DNA of 64,000 bases, from positions 62,001-126,000 of the forward strand of contig JBDTPN010000002.1 in assembly GCA_039932715.1 (NCBI GenBank). Direction: 5' to 3'. The notes beneath the pieces are model-generated. The model was not told the origin of the DNA, did no database searches, and was given only the letters and a program-made list of their open reading frames with translations. The DNA comes from ZC4RG30 sp039932715. GTDB taxonomy: Bacteria; Pseudomonadota; Gammaproteobacteria; Steroidobacterales; Steroidobacteraceae. Of the stretch, positions 44,445 through 53,370 are shown in pieces; positions within the stretch are counted from its first letter, which is position 1; each line of letters begins with the position of its first letter. The position numbers and the translations under genes are program-made.

Positions 44445-45223
44445 GCACTTTGAAAGGCAAGAAGATCATTGTCACGGGTGGGGCAGGAGCAATTGGCCAC
44501 GCCACTGCCTGTGTGCTGGCGGGTCAGGGCGCGGATGTGCTGCTGGTGGACATTGATCGAGATGCGCTGGAGGCGCGGCGCGGCGCGGTGGCAGCGTTTG
44601 GCACGCGCGTCGAGGTATGCCATGCCGATGTGGGCAAGTCCGCGGCTGTGCAGGATTACGTGGCAGCCGCGCTCAAGGCCTTCGGGCGCATTGACGGGCT
44701 ATTCAGCAATGCCGGCATCGAGGGGCATATCGCGCCCACGCACGAATATGATGAAGACGAATTCGACCGGGTGCAGCAGGTCAACACCAAGGGCGTGTTC
44801 CTGGGGCTGCGCCACGTGCTGCCACTGATGATCGCGCAGGGCAGCGGGAGCGTCGTCAATACCGCGTCCATTGGCAGCGAGCGCGGTCTGGCTGGCGCCT
44901 GCACCTACAACGCGGCCAAGCATGCGGTAGTGGGTCTCACGCGCACCGCCGCGGCCGAGGTCGGTGCCATGGGCGTACGCGTCAACTGCGTGATGCCCGG
45001 CGTGATCGACACACCACTGCTGGAATCCGTGCTGGGTCCGTTGTTTGGGGGCAATATCGCGCTAGGAAAACGCACGCTGGGAAAGATCGCGCCGCTGGAG
45101 CGCATCGGGCAGCCTGCAGAAGTGGGCGAGGTGGTCGCCTTCCTGCTTTCCGACGCTGCAAGCTTCGTCACCGGCGCAGCCTGGTCCATCGACGGCGGTG
45201 CTTTGTGTACTATCCGTCACTAA
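44441..45223 (+). CDS. SDR-family oxidoreductase
   Basis: The protein has 260 residues and classical SDR motifs: TGGAGAIG for NAD binding, NAGIEG, a serine region (SVVNTASIGSERGL) and YNAAKHA for the catalytic Tyr/Lys. It is coupled by a four-base overlap to the preceding GMC gene, consistent with sequential alcohol oxidations. The PG-rich cofactor loop reads RVNCVMPGVIDTPLLE, as usual. Confidence 0.93.
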   Translation: MSTLKGKKIIVTGGAGAIGHATACVLAGQGADVLLVDIDRDALEARRGAVAAFGTRVEVCHADVGKSAAVQDYVAAALKAFGRIDGLFSNAGIEGHIAPTHEYDEDEFDRVQQVNTKGVFLGLRHVLPLMIAQGSGSVVNTASIGSERGLAGACTYNAAKHAVVGLTRTAAAEVGAMGVRVNCVMPGVIDTPLLESVLGPLFGGNIALGKRTLGKIAPLERIGQPAEVGEVVAFLLSDAASFVTGAAWSIDGGALCTIRH

Positions 45224-45267
45224 GCCTGGGTTCCTGATTTGCGTTTGATAATAAATAGGGGGGAGCG

Positions 45268-46485
45268 ATGGTCAAAATGACCCGCTACCAGTGGCTGCTG
45301 ATCGGGCTGCTGAGCGCCAACTTTGGCGTGGTGTTTTTCGATCGCAACACGATCAGCTACCTGGGCTCCTTCATCCAGAAGGACCTGGGCCTCAACAACG
45401 CGCAGCTGGGATACATCGCGGCGGCGTTTTCCTTCAGCTGGGCCATTGCCGGGCTGTTCATGGGCGCGCTGGTGGATAAATACGGTAGGCGCAAGCTGAT
45501 GCTGGTAGCGGCCACGGTAGTGTTCTCGCTGGCTTCGGTGCTGTCTGGATTCGCGGCCGGGTTCGTCGCGCTGCTGGGCGCACGCCTGCTGATGGGTATT
45601 GCCGAAGGCGGCATCATGCCCATTACCCAGACGCTGATTGCCTCGGACGTTCCGCATGAACGTCGCGGACTGGCGCAGGGACTGACGCAGAATTTCGGTG
45701 CCAACCTGCTGGCCAATTCGCTGGGGCCGCTGGTCATCGTCTGGATGGGCGTGCACTACGGTTGGCGCAACGCATTCTTCCTTTCCGCCATCCCCGGCCT
45801 GGTCATGGCCTTTCTCATCGCGTGGCTGGTGCGCGAGCCCAAGGTCGACGCCGTACGACCCAAACCCGAACCCGGCGCAATATCGCGCATGCTGGCCGAC
45901 AGCAACATGATCCTCTGCATATTGATCTCGACGCTGCTGGTGGCCTTCCTGCTGGTGTACGTGACTTTCACGCCGCTTTATCTGCTCAATGTGCGCGGCT
46001 TCAGCCAGTCGCAGATGAGCCTGATCATGTCTGCATTCGGCATCGCTTCGATGGCAGTGGCATTCCTGGTGCCAGGGTCATCGGATCGCTTCGGACGCAA
46101 GCCGGTGATCATCGTCGCCTCATTGCTTGGGTTGCTGCTGCCACTGGGCATATTGTTCCTCAACAATGCAGGCGTTCCGGGGATGATCGCCTGCATGGCA
46201 TCAGGCGCGGCGCTCAGCGGCGTGTTTCCGCTGGTGATGGCGACCATTCCCTCCGAAATAGTCGGTCCAGCCAAGACCGCTACCGCGCTGTCCCTGACCA
46301 TGGGCATCAGCGAAATTGTCGGGGGTGTGTTTGCGCCGTCGATTGCCGGCCGTGTCGCCGATGCGCATGGGCTGGGCGCCACGCTGTGGATTCTCACCGG
46401 CATAGTGATCGCAATCATTGCCCTTGCATTGTTCCTGCGTGAGACGGCGCCAGCCATCGTGGGGCGTCGGGCACCGGCGGCGTGA
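45268..46485 (+). CDS. MFS transporter A
   Basis: This is a 405-residue major facilitator with twelve predicted helices and the loop-2/3 motif MGALVDKYGRRKLM. The N-terminus and FFDRNTISYL resemble the anion/organic-acid or aromatic-acid importer branch (ACS/AAHS). It probably imports the substrate or a product of this cluster. GGGGGGAG precedes the ATG. Its stop overlaps the start of the second MFS gene. Confidence 0.92.
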   Translation: MVKMTRYQWLLIGLLSANFGVVFFDRNTISYLGSFIQKDLGLNNAQLGYIAAAFSFSWAIAGLFMGALVDKYGRRKLMLVAATVVFSLASVLSGFAAGFVALLGARLLMGIAEGGIMPITQTLIASDVPHERRGLAQGLTQNFGANLLANSLGPLVIVWMGVHYGWRNAFFLSAIPGLVMAFLIAWLVREPKVDAVRPKPEPGAISRMLADSNMILCILISTLLVAFLLVYVTFTPLYLLNVRGFSQSQMSLIMSAFGIASMAVAFLVPGSSDRFGRKPVIIVASLLGLLLPLGILFLNNAGVPGMIACMASGAALSGVFPLVMATIPSEIVGPAKTATALSLTMGISEIVGGVFAPSIAGRVADAHGLGATLWILTGIVIAIIALALFLRETAPAIVGRRAPAA

Positions 46486-47642
46486 AACCCGGCAGCTGGC
46501 CGTCGATTGGGCTGATTTATCTGCATGGAGTGCTCACGTCTGCATCGTTGAGCAAGATCATTCCGTTGCAGGGCGATTACGTCATGCACGTGGGCCTCAA
46601 GCCCGCAAGCTTTGCCCTGCTGATTGCCCTGGTGACTCTTCCCTCTGCCATTTTTGCCACCATCGGGGGCTCCTTCATTGATCGCATTGGTTCGCGTACG
46701 GCGCTGATTGGCGCCGCCACCATCGGCATGCTGGTCAACATTGCCTATCTGCAGGCCAATTCGGTTGCGGCATTCCAGGGAACAAGACTGTTTGAAGGGC
46801 TGATCATGGTCTGCGCATATTCGGCGGCGCCGGCATTGATCATGGCCACCACCTCGGTGCAGCGTCGCGGCCGCGCCATGGCACTGTGGTCTACATACAC
46901 GCCAGTGGGCATCTCATTGGGACTGCTGCTGTCCGGCAGCTTCGCCGGCACCGAAAACTGGCGTGGCGGCTATGCCATACACGCGGGGCTGTTCCTCATG
47001 CTCGCAGCGGCGAGCTTCATGTTGCCCAGGCCCGTAGCCCGTCCTGGCGTGCGGCCGCGACTGGACCTGCTCGAAGCTTATCGCCAGATCGGACCGCTGC
47101 GCCTGTCGCTGACATTCGGCTGTCTGGTTTTTATTGGCTTCGGCACCAGCACGGTCATGCCCGCATGGCTGTCGATGCAGCACGCGATGGGTATTGGCAC
47201 AGCATCGAAGATCATCGCCGCCGCAAATCTCACGATGATTGTCGGCGGCATTGCCGCTGGCATGCTGCTGGCCCGCGGAGCGCGCGACCAGGCCTTGTTC
47301 CTTGCGATCACCGTGCTGGTGATCGCGGTCAGCGTTCCGCTTTATCTGCCGGGGCTTGCGCAAACCCCGAGGTTGATTGCGCTGGTGGCGTGGATGATGC
47401 TTTCCGGCGCCGCCATTGCCATCGTGACATCTGCGCTGCCGCGCGTGGTGCGTGATGCCACGCAAGGGGCGGCAGCGGCGGGCTTGTTGAGCCAGCTTGC
47501 CGCGTTGACCACCTTCGCCACGCCACAGATCTGGCTGCCCATACTCGACAGCGGTCGCTGGCCGCTGTTCATCGTGGTCGTGGCAATCGGCGCGACCGCG
47601 GCAGTGCTGCTGTTCCCGCGAGCGCGCAGCGCTACCGCCTGA
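46482..47642 (+). CDS. MFS transporter B
   Basis: This is a 386-residue major facilitator with about twelve hydrophobic helices and the loop motif GGSFIDRIGSRTALIG. It is unlike the adjacent MFS protein in its N-terminus and is not a recent duplicate. The start is GTG at 46482, overlapping the upstream stop. It may export a toxic intermediate, or import a related compound. It is the last gene of the rightward operon, 8 bp from the convergent aldehyde dehydrogenase. Confidence 0.9.
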   Translation: MKPGSWPSIGLIYLHGVLTSASLSKIIPLQGDYVMHVGLKPASFALLIALVTLPSAIFATIGGSFIDRIGSRTALIGAATIGMLVNIAYLQANSVAAFQGTRLFEGLIMVCAYSAAPALIMATTSVQRRGRAMALWSTYTPVGISLGLLLSGSFAGTENWRGGYAIHAGLFLMLAAASFMLPRPVARPGVRPRLDLLEAYRQIGPLRLSLTFGCLVFIGFGTSTVMPAWLSMQHAMGIGTASKIIAAANLTMIVGGIAAGMLLARGARDQALFLAITVLVIAVSVPLYLPGLAQTPRLIALVAWMMLSGAAIAIVTSALPRVVRDATQGAAAAGLLSQLAALTTFATPQIWLPILDSGRWPLFIVVVAIGATAAVLLFPRARSATA

Positions 47643-47650
47643 GCTGCCCC

Positions 47651-49126
47651 TCAGAACGGATATTTGGGTGGTGTGTCCTTGATGGTCACCCACTGCCAGC
47701 TGGTGTATTCCTCCAAGTCGGCAGGACCACCCACCGCAGCTCCTGCACCGGCAACGCCGGGACCACCAAAGGGATTGTTGCCGTCATCGTTGACGGTCTG
47801 ATCGTTGACATGAACCATGCCGGCCTTGAGCCGGTCGGTGAGGCGCATGGCGCGTCCCACATCGCGTGAGATCACTGCGGCGGCCAGCGCGCCTTCGTGA
47901 CGATTGGCCAGTTCCAGCGCTTGTTCATCAGTATCAAATACGATGATGTTGGCCACGGGCCCAAAGGTTTCTTCGTCGAAGGCGCGCATGCCCGGCTTGA
48001 CGCCGGAAAGCACGGTGGCCTCATGAAACAAGCCCTTGTGGTTGCCACCGGCCTCGATTTTCGCGCCTGCCTTGACCGAGTCGGCCAGGATGCCCTTGAC
48101 CCGCTGCAACTGGCGATCACTGATCACCGGCCCCAGTGCGACCACGCCTGAAGCACCGTCACCGACAGGTAGATGCGATGCCTTCTCGGCCAGCTTCTTA
48201 GTGAATTCCGCGGCAATCCCCTGCTGCACGAAGATGCGGCTGGATGCCATGCAGATCTGACCCTGGTGCAACCACGCGCCCCAGGCCGCGTTGTTGACGG
48301 CCAGCTCCAGGTCCGCATCATCGAGGATGATCAGCGCGTTGTTGCCACCCAGCTCCAGCGACACTTTCTTCAATGTCTTGCCGGCAAGCTCGGCCACACG
48401 TCGACCCACGGCGGTGGAACCGGTGAACTGGATCATGTGAATGTTCTTCGACAGGCACAGTGCCTCACCGGCCACCGCGTCTCCCGACACCACGTGCAGC
48501 ACACCCGCAGGCAGACCTGCTTCTTCCAGCGCGCGCGCAATCACGAATCCGCCAGTCAGTGGCGTCTGTGGATCGGTCTTGAGCACCACGGCGTTGCCCG
48601 TGGCCAGCGCCGGCGCCACTGCACGCAGTGATAGTATCAGCGGGAAATTAAAGGGCGAAATGATGCCCACCACGCCGCGCGGAATGCGGCGCGCATAACT
48701 GAGGCGGCCCGGAGGATTGGCCAGCACCTCGCCGCGCGGCGCCGAGCACAGGCCTGCCGCATGCTGCAACAGGGCGACAGATTCGCGCACCTCGTGCTGA
48801 CCCTTGGGGACGATGCCACCGGTTTCGCGTGCGACCAGCAGGGACAGTGCATCCATGTCCTGCTCGATCAGCGCCGCCGCCTTGCGCAGGATGCCGGCAC
48901 GCGTGCGGGCGTCGACCGCGGCCCAGGCAGTCTGCGCAGCAGCTGCAGTGGCCGCACAGGCCTCGATGTCGGAGGCGTCGGCGAATCCCACATTGCTCAG
49001 CGGCTTGCCGGTTGCGGGCTCCGGCACATCACGCGCGCCGCCCTTGGCCGTCACCCATTTGCCATTGAAGATCTTGCCGCTCCAGCGGCCATCGCCCAGC
49101 AGCTTGCCGAATGTTTCGGTGGTCAT
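47651..49126 (-). CDS. NAD(P)-dependent aldehyde dehydrogenase (benzaldehyde/vanillin-type)
   Basis: This 491-residue ALDH oxidises an aldehyde to the acid. The catalytic glutamate is Glu258 (LELGGNN) and the nucleophile is Cys292 (GQICMAS). The stretch PRGVVGIISPFNFPLILS and the overall pattern match the XylC/vanillin dehydrogenase branch. It would receive aldehydes produced by the GMC enzymes. GGGGAA precedes the ATG, and an inverted repeat lies at 49151-49168 in its promoter region. Confidence 0.93.
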   Translation of the reverse strand: MTTETFGKLLGDGRWSGKIFNGKWVTAKGGARDVPEPATGKPLSNVGFADASDIEACAATAAAAQTAWAAVDARTRAGILRKAAALIEQDMDALSLLVARETGGIVPKGQHEVRESVALLQHAAGLCSAPRGEVLANPPGRLSYARRIPRGVVGIISPFNFPLILSLRAVAPALATGNAVVLKTDPQTPLTGGFVIARALEEAGLPAGVLHVVSGDAVAGEALCLSKNIHMIQFTGSTAVGRRVAELAGKTLKKVSLELGGNNALIILDDADLELAVNNAAWGAWLHQGQICMASSRIFVQQGIAAEFTKKLAEKASHLPVGDGASGVVALGPVISDRQLQRVKGILADSVKAGAKIEAGGNHKGLFHEATVLSGVKPGMRAFDEETFGPVANIIVFDTDEQALELANRHEGALAAAVISRDVGRAMRLTDRLKAGMVHVNDQTVNDDGNNPFGGPGVAGAGAAVGGPADLEEYTSWQWVTIKDTPPKYPF

Positions 49127-49150
49127 GATGTTCCCCAGATTTCGAGTGTC

Positions 49151-49168
49151 ATACTGAGGAGACAGTAT
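49151..49168. promoter_or_regulatory. Inverted repeat upstream of the aldehyde dehydrogenase gene
   Basis: Arms ATACTG (49151-49156) and CAGTAT (49163-49168) are exact complements around a 6-base spacer, 25 bp upstream of the ALDH start. On the leftward strand it overlaps a TATACT sequence that resembles a -10 box. It may be an operator; chance is also possible for a 6-bp arm. Confidence 0.4.
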
Positions 49169-49175
49169 AAGTGGC

Positions 49176-51101
49176 TCAGCCCGGGATTGGGATTGCCGGC
49201 AGAATCGGGGGTAACGGGCACTCCAGCACCGCGCAGATGGTGCGCAGCAGCTCCGATTCTTCGGGCGCCAGCAATCCGTCGTGCGCGATGGTGCGTACCA
49301 GGCCCTCCACCAGCAACTGCTTGGCCAGCGGATGCAGGCTGCTCAATCCATCAAGCGACTGGTCGAACACGGTGACCCAGTCTTCGATTACTGCATAGCC
49401 AGGCCGGCGCTGGGGCAACAGCGGGGCCACTCCGGCTTCATAAGCGCGCCGCGCCTGTATCTCTTCGCGACCGCCAAGGCGGGCCAATACAGCGAACACC
49501 GTGCCCAGCTCGGCCACACGCGCATCCAGCGCGGCGCCGCCGTGGGGTGGGCGCGGTTGCTGCTGCGCCTCCAGTCCGCGCACCACCAGTTTCTCAAGTG
49601 AGTATTCGAACACCGTCAGTTTGCCGTCCAGCCGCGCCAGATCGCGCAGCAGCGCTATCAGCGCGATACGCTCCGCCGCTGGCAACGCGCGCAAGGCGGG
49701 AAACAGCTGCAGCGCGGCGGGCATGCGCTGCAGCGCCGACAGTGCTGCGCAGGTGGGTGCGAGGGCGCGCACCTCGTCGGCAGTTTGCTGGCCATATTGC
49801 TGCGCAATTCGCTGCAGCTGCGCTTCACGCGCAGCCGGATCCGTCAGCGCCACCAGGCCCAGCAGTATGCTGCGCGCGTGTTCGGGAGCATTGGCAGTTC
49901 CGCGCAGCTGTTCGGGCAACGCGTGGCGCAAGGCCACTGCGTAGTCGAGGTGGCGCTGCTGCGGATCGCCGACGCTGGCTGCGATCAGGGCTGCAGCGGC
50001 GGGCACTGCTGCAGGCAAGGTGGCCGGCGTGGGCCGGCGTGCATCCAACTCCACATCCGCAGAGCGCTGCCATTGTGCCTGCACGCGCCGGATCATCGAT
50101 TCGAACTGCGCCTGGTTGATTTGCGGGTCCAGCGCCTGCAACCGCGACAGCAGCGAGGGATGCGTCGCCAGCAACCGCAGGCCGCCGGACACAAACAGCA
50201 TGTGCGCCACCTGTTCCATGGACGCGTTGGCAAAGCGGCTGCCGGTGCCCATTGCAGCGGCGCTCACCAGGGCGCCGATGAGGCCATCCGGGTTACGCGT
50301 GAACTGCACGGCTGATGCGTCGGCGAGATCCTCGCGCTGGCGCGATATCCATGCCTGCAGCATGCGGCCGCCCCAGAATCCAATCTGGCCGATGATGGCG
50401 ATCACGGCGCCCAGCACGAACAGCGGCACTGCGCCGCGCTGCGTGCGCGGTGCCAGCCGCAGCAGCGTGCGTCCGGCCAGTGCGATCACCATCAGGCCGA
50501 ATACCAGTCCCATCAGTCGTACCGACAGGCGCATGTCGCCATTGAGGATGTGGCTGAATTCGTGCGCGATGACGCCCTGCATCTGGTCACGGTTCAACCG
50601 CAGCAATGCGCCGCGTGTGACGGTGACAGCGGCATTGGCGGGGGTGTGGCCGGCCGCGAAGGCATTGATGCCTGCCTCGTCTTCGAGCACATAGACTTCG
50701 GGCGCGGGCACTCCGGAGGCCAGTGCCATCTCGTCGACCACGTTGTGCAACATGCGTCGCCGCGGATCAGGTGTGTCGCGTTCCACCCGTACGCCGCCTA
50801 CGCTGCGCGCAACATAGCCGCCGCCCTGGCGCAGTTGCAGCATGCGATACAGGCTGGAGCAACCGATAAAACCGCCGATCAGCAGGCTGTTGAGCGCGAC
50901 GATGCCCGGATGTGCCAGTGACCACTGCAACAGGCTGGATTGCATGGGCTGCGGGTTTGCACCGGTGGCATAACTGATGCGCAATCCCAGCAGGAAGATG
51001 GCGTTGAGTGCCATCACCACCACGAACAGGCATATGCCAAACGCCACGGACAGCAGCCGCGACTGCTGCCGCGCGCGCGCCTGCGCCGCGAAGAAATCCA
51101 T
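49176..51101 (-). CDS. M48-family membrane metallopeptidase (HtpX-like)
   Basis: This 641-residue membrane protease has N-terminal helices near 18-40 and 65-84, the zinc motif HEFSH at 180-184, a third zinc ligand in REDLADASA, and two further helices after the active site. The long C-terminal half (about 330-641) is not in HtpX, which is near 290 residues. M48 enzymes of this type degrade misfolded membrane proteins. It overlaps the end of lemA by one base, a pairing common in bacteria. Confidence 0.9.
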   Translation of the reverse strand: MDFFAAQARARQQSRLLSVAFGICLFVVVMALNAIFLLGLRISYATGANPQPMQSSLLQWSLAHPGIVALNSLLIGGFIGCSSLYRMLQLRQGGGYVARSVGGVRVERDTPDPRRRMLHNVVDEMALASGVPAPEVYVLEDEAGINAFAAGHTPANAAVTVTRGALLRLNRDQMQGVIAHEFSHILNGDMRLSVRLMGLVFGLMVIALAGRTLLRLAPRTQRGAVPLFVLGAVIAIIGQIGFWGGRMLQAWISRQREDLADASAVQFTRNPDGLIGALVSAAAMGTGSRFANASMEQVAHMLFVSGGLRLLATHPSLLSRLQALDPQINQAQFESMIRRVQAQWQRSADVELDARRPTPATLPAAVPAAAALIAASVGDPQQRHLDYAVALRHALPEQLRGTANAPEHARSILLGLVALTDPAAREAQLQRIAQQYGQQTADEVRALAPTCAALSALQRMPAALQLFPALRALPAAERIALIALLRDLARLDGKLTVFEYSLEKLVVRGLEAQQQPRPPHGGAALDARVAELGTVFAVLARLGGREEIQARRAYEAGVAPLLPQRRPGYAVIEDWVTVFDQSLDGLSSLHPLAKQLLVEGLVRTIAHDGLLAPEESELLRTICAVLECPLPPILPAIPIPG

Positions 51102-51688
51102 CAGCCGAAGCTGACCTTGGGCGCCTCGCGCGCGGCGGGTTCGGGCGGATCGAGTACCCGTGCGGCTGCGAAGCTGAACCAGCCAGCTACCAGGGAATTG
51201 GGGAACACTTCGCGCGTGTTGTTGTATGTCAGCACCGCGTCATTGAATGCCTGGCGTGCGAAGGCAATGCGGTTTTCAGTGGAAGTCAGTTCCTCCGACA
51301 GCTGCATCATGTTGGCGCTGGCCTTGAGGTCGGGGTAGGCCTCCATTACGGCAAAAAGCCTGCTCATCGCGCCGCCCAGTCCGGCCTCGGCGCCAGATAA
51401 CTGCGCCAGTGCCGCGCCGCTGGCTGGGTTGGCTGCCGCAGCCTTGAGACCGGCGACCGCCGTGTTGCGCGCGCTGATGACTGCCTCCAGCGTGGTGCGC
51501 TCGTGCTGCAGGTATCCCTTGGCGGTTTCGACCAGATTGGGAATGAGGTCGTTGCGTCGCGTGAGCTGCACGTCGATCTGCGCGAAGGCATTCTTGAAAG
51601 TGTTGCGTGACGTGACCAGGTGGTTGTAGATGCCCACGCCCAGAAAGGCGAAAACGGCAAGCACGACGATAATGATGACTAATCCCAT
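51101..51688 (-). CDS. lemA: LemA-family membrane protein
   Basis: The protein has 195 residues: one N-terminal membrane helix, then the LemA signature (NHLVTSRNTFKNAFAQID, followed by LTRRNDLIPNLVETAKGY). LemA proteins form a membrane-anchored four-helix bundle of unclear role and are often encoded beside M48-type or TPM-domain proteins. GGGAG precedes the ATG. The pair is transcribed leftward, divergently from the sulfotransferase. Confidence 0.94.
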   Translation of the reverse strand: MGLVIIIVVLAVFAFLGVGIYNHLVTSRNTFKNAFAQIDVQLTRRNDLIPNLVETAKGYLQHERTTLEAVISARNTAVAGLKAAAANPASGAALAQLSGAEAGLGGAMSRLFAVMEAYPDLKASANMMQLSEELTSTENRIAFARQAFNDAVLTYNNTREVFPNSLVAGWFSFAAARVLDPPEPAAREAPKVSFG

Positions 51689-51766
51689 ATACGAGTATCT
51701 CCCTGTCAGTCCTGCTGTTTACAACAATCCCCGGGCCAATGCTGGGGTCTTTCGTATACTTGCCCC

Positions 51767-52582
51767 ATGAGTCCATCGCAGGCCGTCGTCACCCCCAAGT
51801 CCGGCTGGGGCGCGTTCTTTGCCATGCTGGCGCGCAAGCACTTCAGCCCGTTCAAGACCTATGTGAACCGGGCGCACCACACGGTGGTGATACTCAATCC
51901 CAAGGTGGGCACCAAGAGCTTCAGACAGGCGCTGACTGAGGGCATGCGTGAAGTGTTCGGCAGCACCGACCCTTCCGACGGACGCTACCGACTCATCAAG
52001 AAGGCGCGGGAGTTCCAGTTCGCACCCATCCGCGACTATGTGGATGCGCTGCGCTATCCGGCGAAATACCAGTACTACTGCTTTGTGCGCAATCCTTACG
52101 CGCGGCTGCGTTCGGCATGGCAGAACAAATTCGCCTACGGTCACACGCAGGGCTGGTCGCGCAGCATCCGCCGCAAGGAACTGGGCCGTTTGCGCCGCTT
52201 CGCCAGGGAGGCGAATCTCGCCGGCGCAGCGAAGGACAGCGCCATTCCATTCGAGACCTTCCTGGCCTATGTCGAGAGCCAGCCGGCAGGCACGCGCGAT
52301 CATCACTGGGATGATCAGTATCGTGTGCTGCTGATGGATTACATACAGTACGAGCGGTGCTTTCGCATGGAGGCGGAATTCACTGCGGGGATGCGCCAGA
52401 TTTTCGAGCGCATCGGACTCGCCGGCCCGGTCATGGAACGCATCCTCACCACACAGAAGAACATCAGTCCGAAGAATGAGGCGCCGGTATATACACCGGC
52501 CCTGGCGGCGCGCGTGCACAAGCTGTATGCGCGGGATTTCGCCAGCTTCGGCTATGACGAAGCTTCCTGGCGCGGTCTTTAG
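51767..52582 (+). CDS. Sulfotransferase-family protein
   Basis: This 271-residue protein is of the carbohydrate-sulfotransferase type. The PAPS 5'-phosphosulfate loop is NPKVGTKSFR and the 3'-phosphate site is FVRNPYARLRSAWQNKF. It transfers sulfate from PAPS to a sugar or lipid hydroxyl. No signal peptide or membrane helix is present, so it acts in the cytoplasm. It converges on the TetR gene and is a single gene with no sulfation partners nearby. Confidence 0.88.
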   Translation: MSPSQAVVTPKSGWGAFFAMLARKHFSPFKTYVNRAHHTVVILNPKVGTKSFRQALTEGMREVFGSTDPSDGRYRLIKKAREFQFAPIRDYVDALRYPAKYQYYCFVRNPYARLRSAWQNKFAYGHTQGWSRSIRRKELGRLRRFAREANLAGAAKDSAIPFETFLAYVESQPAGTRDHHWDDQYRVLLMDYIQYERCFRMEAEFTAGMRQIFERIGLAGPVMERILTTQKNISPKNEAPVYTPALAARVHKLYARDFASFGYDEASWRGL

Positions 52583-52591
52583 GCGCCAATC

Positions 52592-53209
52592 CTAAGGAGA
52601 AGATCGCGCGCGAGACTTGAGCCCGTCGCGCAGCACTGCCAGGTTGTGCAGTATCATGTCCGTGGCGCTGGCTGCTGTCATCTGCAGTTGCCGCGGAAAT
52701 ACGCACAGCGAGAGCACCGACAGTGCGACGGACTGTGCGCCCAGATCCGCACGGATGGCATGACTGGCCTGGCCGGCGGCAACCAGCGTATGCAACTTTT
52801 CGGCTAGCAGCCGCATCACCTTCGCCTGGCCGTCACTATCAACCAGCTCGCGCATTAACAGGCGCGGCAGCCAGGAATGCCGCGCAGACGCCCGCGTGAA
52901 CTGCTGCACGAAAGCCGCCAGCGCTGCGACGGAATCATCGGCGTGCTGCTCAACCACCGCTTGGATGGCGTCGACCAGCGGCGCGATGCGCTCGTGCACC
53001 ACTGCATCCATCAAACCGGCCTTGTCCTTGAAATAATAATGCGCCAGTGCCGCCGTTACACCGGCTCGCAGCGAAACCTGCCGCAGTGAAGTGGCCGCGT
53101 AGCCTGATGCGGCAAACAGGTCGCGCGCTGCATCCACCAATCGCTCACGCTGATCTTCTGAGCCGGTTTGTGGGCGACCTCGCAGTCGTATGGGGGATAG
53201 ATCTACCAT
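52592..53209 (-). CDS. TetR/AcrR-family transcriptional regulator
   Basis: This 205-residue repressor has an N-terminal helix-turn-helix (LVDAARDLFAASGYAATSLRQV, then VTAALAHYYFKDKAGLMDAVV) and a variable helical ligand domain. It begins 6 bp from a 10-bp inverted repeat that probably is its operator. No ribosome site precedes the ATG, so the message may be leaderless. The regulated target may include the divergent LysR gene or a distant operon. Confidence 0.93.
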   Translation of the reverse strand: MVDLSPIRLRGRPQTGSEDQRERLVDAARDLFAASGYAATSLRQVSLRAGVTAALAHYYFKDKAGLMDAVVHERIAPLVDAIQAVVEQHADDSVAALAAFVQQFTRASARHSWLPRLLMRELVDSDGQAKVMRLLAEKLHTLVAAGQASHAIRADLGAQSVALSVLSLCVFPRQLQMTAASATDMILHNLAVLRDGLKSRARSSP

Positions 53210-53214
53210 GAAAA

Positions 53215-53243
53215 TATATTAATTGAACATATAAATTAATATA
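53215..53243. promoter_or_regulatory. Perfect inverted repeat, likely TetR operator
   Basis: Arms TATATTAATT (53215-53224) and AATTAATATA (53234-53243) are exact complements around a 9-base spacer, in an AT-rich island that contrasts with the GC-rich surroundings. It starts 6 bp upstream of the TetR gene and lies between it and the divergent LysR gene, so it could control both. Confidence 0.65.
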
Positions 53244-53370
53244 AGAGATAAAATATGTGATCCAAACTCATAACCAAAAGAATATTTGGGTGATAACCCC
53301 AAACCGGTTGCCTATCGGATCGGGTTGATCAATTGTTGTCTGGCTCTAAGGCGTCCTTAAGGGGGGGTCC

